DNA of 6,027 nt from an uncultured Victivallales bacterium. Lineage in GTDB: Bacteria > Verrucomicrobiota > Lentisphaeria > Oligosphaerales > JAFGRS01. Made by a program: the position numbers and the translations under genes. The notes under the pieces were generated by a model, which made no database searches, was not told the origin of the DNA, and saw only the letters and a list, made by a program, of their open reading frames with translations. Positions within the stretch are counted from its first letter, which is position 1. Every line of letters begins with the position of its first letter. Below are positions 5,793-6,027 of the stretch, piece by piece. The stretch lies in NCBI GenBank assembly GCA_903834675.1, contig CAILKC010000802.1, positions 1 through 6,027 on the forward strand, in the 5' to 3' direction.

Positions 5793-5821
5793 CCGCCGTC
5801 TCGGGGTCTTGCGGACGGCGG
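5793..5821. repeat. 8-bp inverted repeat
   Basis: CCGCCGTC (5793-5800) and GACGGCGG (5814-5821) are perfect reverse complements around a 13-base spacer. The right arm overlaps the tandem repeat at 5805-5834. There is no T-run after it on either strand, so it does not look like an intrinsic terminator. Confidence 0.45.
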
Positions 5822-5834
5822 TCTTGCAGACGGG
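5805..5834. repeat. Two imperfect 15-bp tandem units
   Basis: GGTCTTGCGGACGGC (5805-5819) is followed directly by GGTCTTGCAGACGGG (5820-5834), with one internal mismatch (G5813 against A5828) and one at the last base. A separate 10-bp direct repeat, CCCGGAACGG, occurs at 5774-5783 and 5851-5860, flanking this unit on both sides. The second copy also sits in a small GCCCG-GAA-CGGGC hairpin (5850-5862). No function is evident. Confidence 0.5.
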
Positions 5835-5941
5835 GTTTACCGCGAACCTGCCCGGAACGGGCTTGGCATCGCGGGCTCCAGCACTGCCTCCGGCTTGGGC
5901 CGGACATACCGGAATGAGACTTGCCGCCGCGGTTCCTATTC

Positions 5942-5967
5942 CGATCCGGCCGGTACGCGCCGGATCG
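5942..5967. repeat. Perfect 9-bp hairpin
   Basis: CGATCCGGC (5942-5950) pairs exactly with GCCGGATCG (5959-5967) around an 8-base loop CGGTACGC. It is followed within four bases by the larger inverted repeat at 5971-6020. There is no adjacent T-tract. It could be part of a palindromic repeat family or of a factor-dependent end for a gene lying to the right of the window. Confidence 0.5.
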
Positions 5968-5970
5968 CCT

Positions 5971-6020
5971 GGAGGGCGGCCCTGCGTGGCCGCCGCGGCG
6001 CCGACGCAGCGGCGCCCTCC
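5971..6020. repeat. Large GC-rich inverted repeat (17-nt arms)
   Basis: The left arm 5971-5987 (GGAGGGCG-GCC-CTGCGT) and right arm 6004-6020 (ACGCAG-CGG-CGCCCTCC) pair over 17 positions with only two mismatches in the middle. They enclose a 16-base GC-only-plus-one-T loop (5988-6003) that holds the palindrome CGCCGCGGCG. The structure would be very stable. It may end a transcript from the right or be a dispersed palindrome; the lack of a T-run argues against a simple intrinsic terminator. Confidence 0.55.
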
Positions 6021-6027
6021 AACGCCC

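Larger units (their letters stand above)
5571..6027. other. Intergenic region upstream of the giant gene; no gene seen
   Basis: About 450 bases without a believable coding sequence. A plus-strand open stretch at 5558-5917 has Arg/Pro/Cys-rich low-information content and no domain, and it passes straight through the palindromes, so it is not called. The most AT-rich part is about 5640-5715, where a minus-strand promoter would be expected, but no pair of -35/-10 boxes with proper spacing is convincing. What the region does hold is several hairpins and short repeats, listed separately. Confidence 0.6.

Noticed and set aside
5558..5917. Plus-strand open frame of 119 codons in the intergenic region
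   Set aside because: It begins at the gene's leader and runs through the palindromic repeats. The product is Arg/Pro/Cys-rich without a domain. Such frames are typical of translated REP-like DNA.
1..6027. CRISPR array, tRNA/rRNA, transposase, or phage/toxin-antitoxin system
   Set aside because: No regular repeat-spacer pattern, no tRNA-like fold, and no transposase or toxin motif was found on either strand.

Overview
The window is almost entirely one very long minus-strand gene. It starts at an ATG at 5557-5555 and runs off the left edge with no stop codon, giving at least 1,852 residues with the C-terminus missing. I translated the frame by hand from the ATG to base 1. It stays open throughout, and recognisable domains follow one another without a frame slip. 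A gene caller that needs a stop inside the window would miss it and report only high-GC shadow frames.

The product looks like a giant secreted or cell-surface protein built of beta-rich modules. In order these are: a long Arg-rich N-terminus with two hydrophobic segments (residues 1-84); a BspA-type leucine-rich repeat domain (85-202); an IPT/TIG Ig-like domain (205-290); a right-handed parallel beta-helix made of six 'IGTD' repeats plus a closing cap (296-860); a small Ig-like domain (861-950); Calx-beta 1 (957-1066); a second, Pmp-like beta-helix with GGA[IV] and FxxN motifs (1067-1496); an unusual insert of about 80 residues (1497-1577); the closing 'choice-of-anchor Q'-like SPCIDAG...DIGAYE segment (1578-1632); Calx-beta 2 (1633-1745); and Calx-beta 3 (1746-1852, cut by the edge). 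Such proteins usually act in adhesion, surface layers or glycan contact. No catalytic domain is visible, so a specific function cannot be given.

The roughly 450 bases upstream of the gene (5571-6027) hold no convincing coding sequence. They do hold a good Shine-Dalgarno sequence, a leader stem-loop, a palindromic REP-like element around 5716-5791, short direct and inverted repeats at 5793-5862, and two large GC-rich inverted repeats at the right edge.

The organism is a high-GC bacterium. The combination of BspA LRR, TIG, 'IGTD' beta-helix, Pmp-like helix and Calx-beta modules is typical of Planctomycetes, Verrucomicrobia, Lentisphaerae and related environmental lineages. That assignment is inferred from domain style only. 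I see no RNA gene, CRISPR array, transposase or phage gene.
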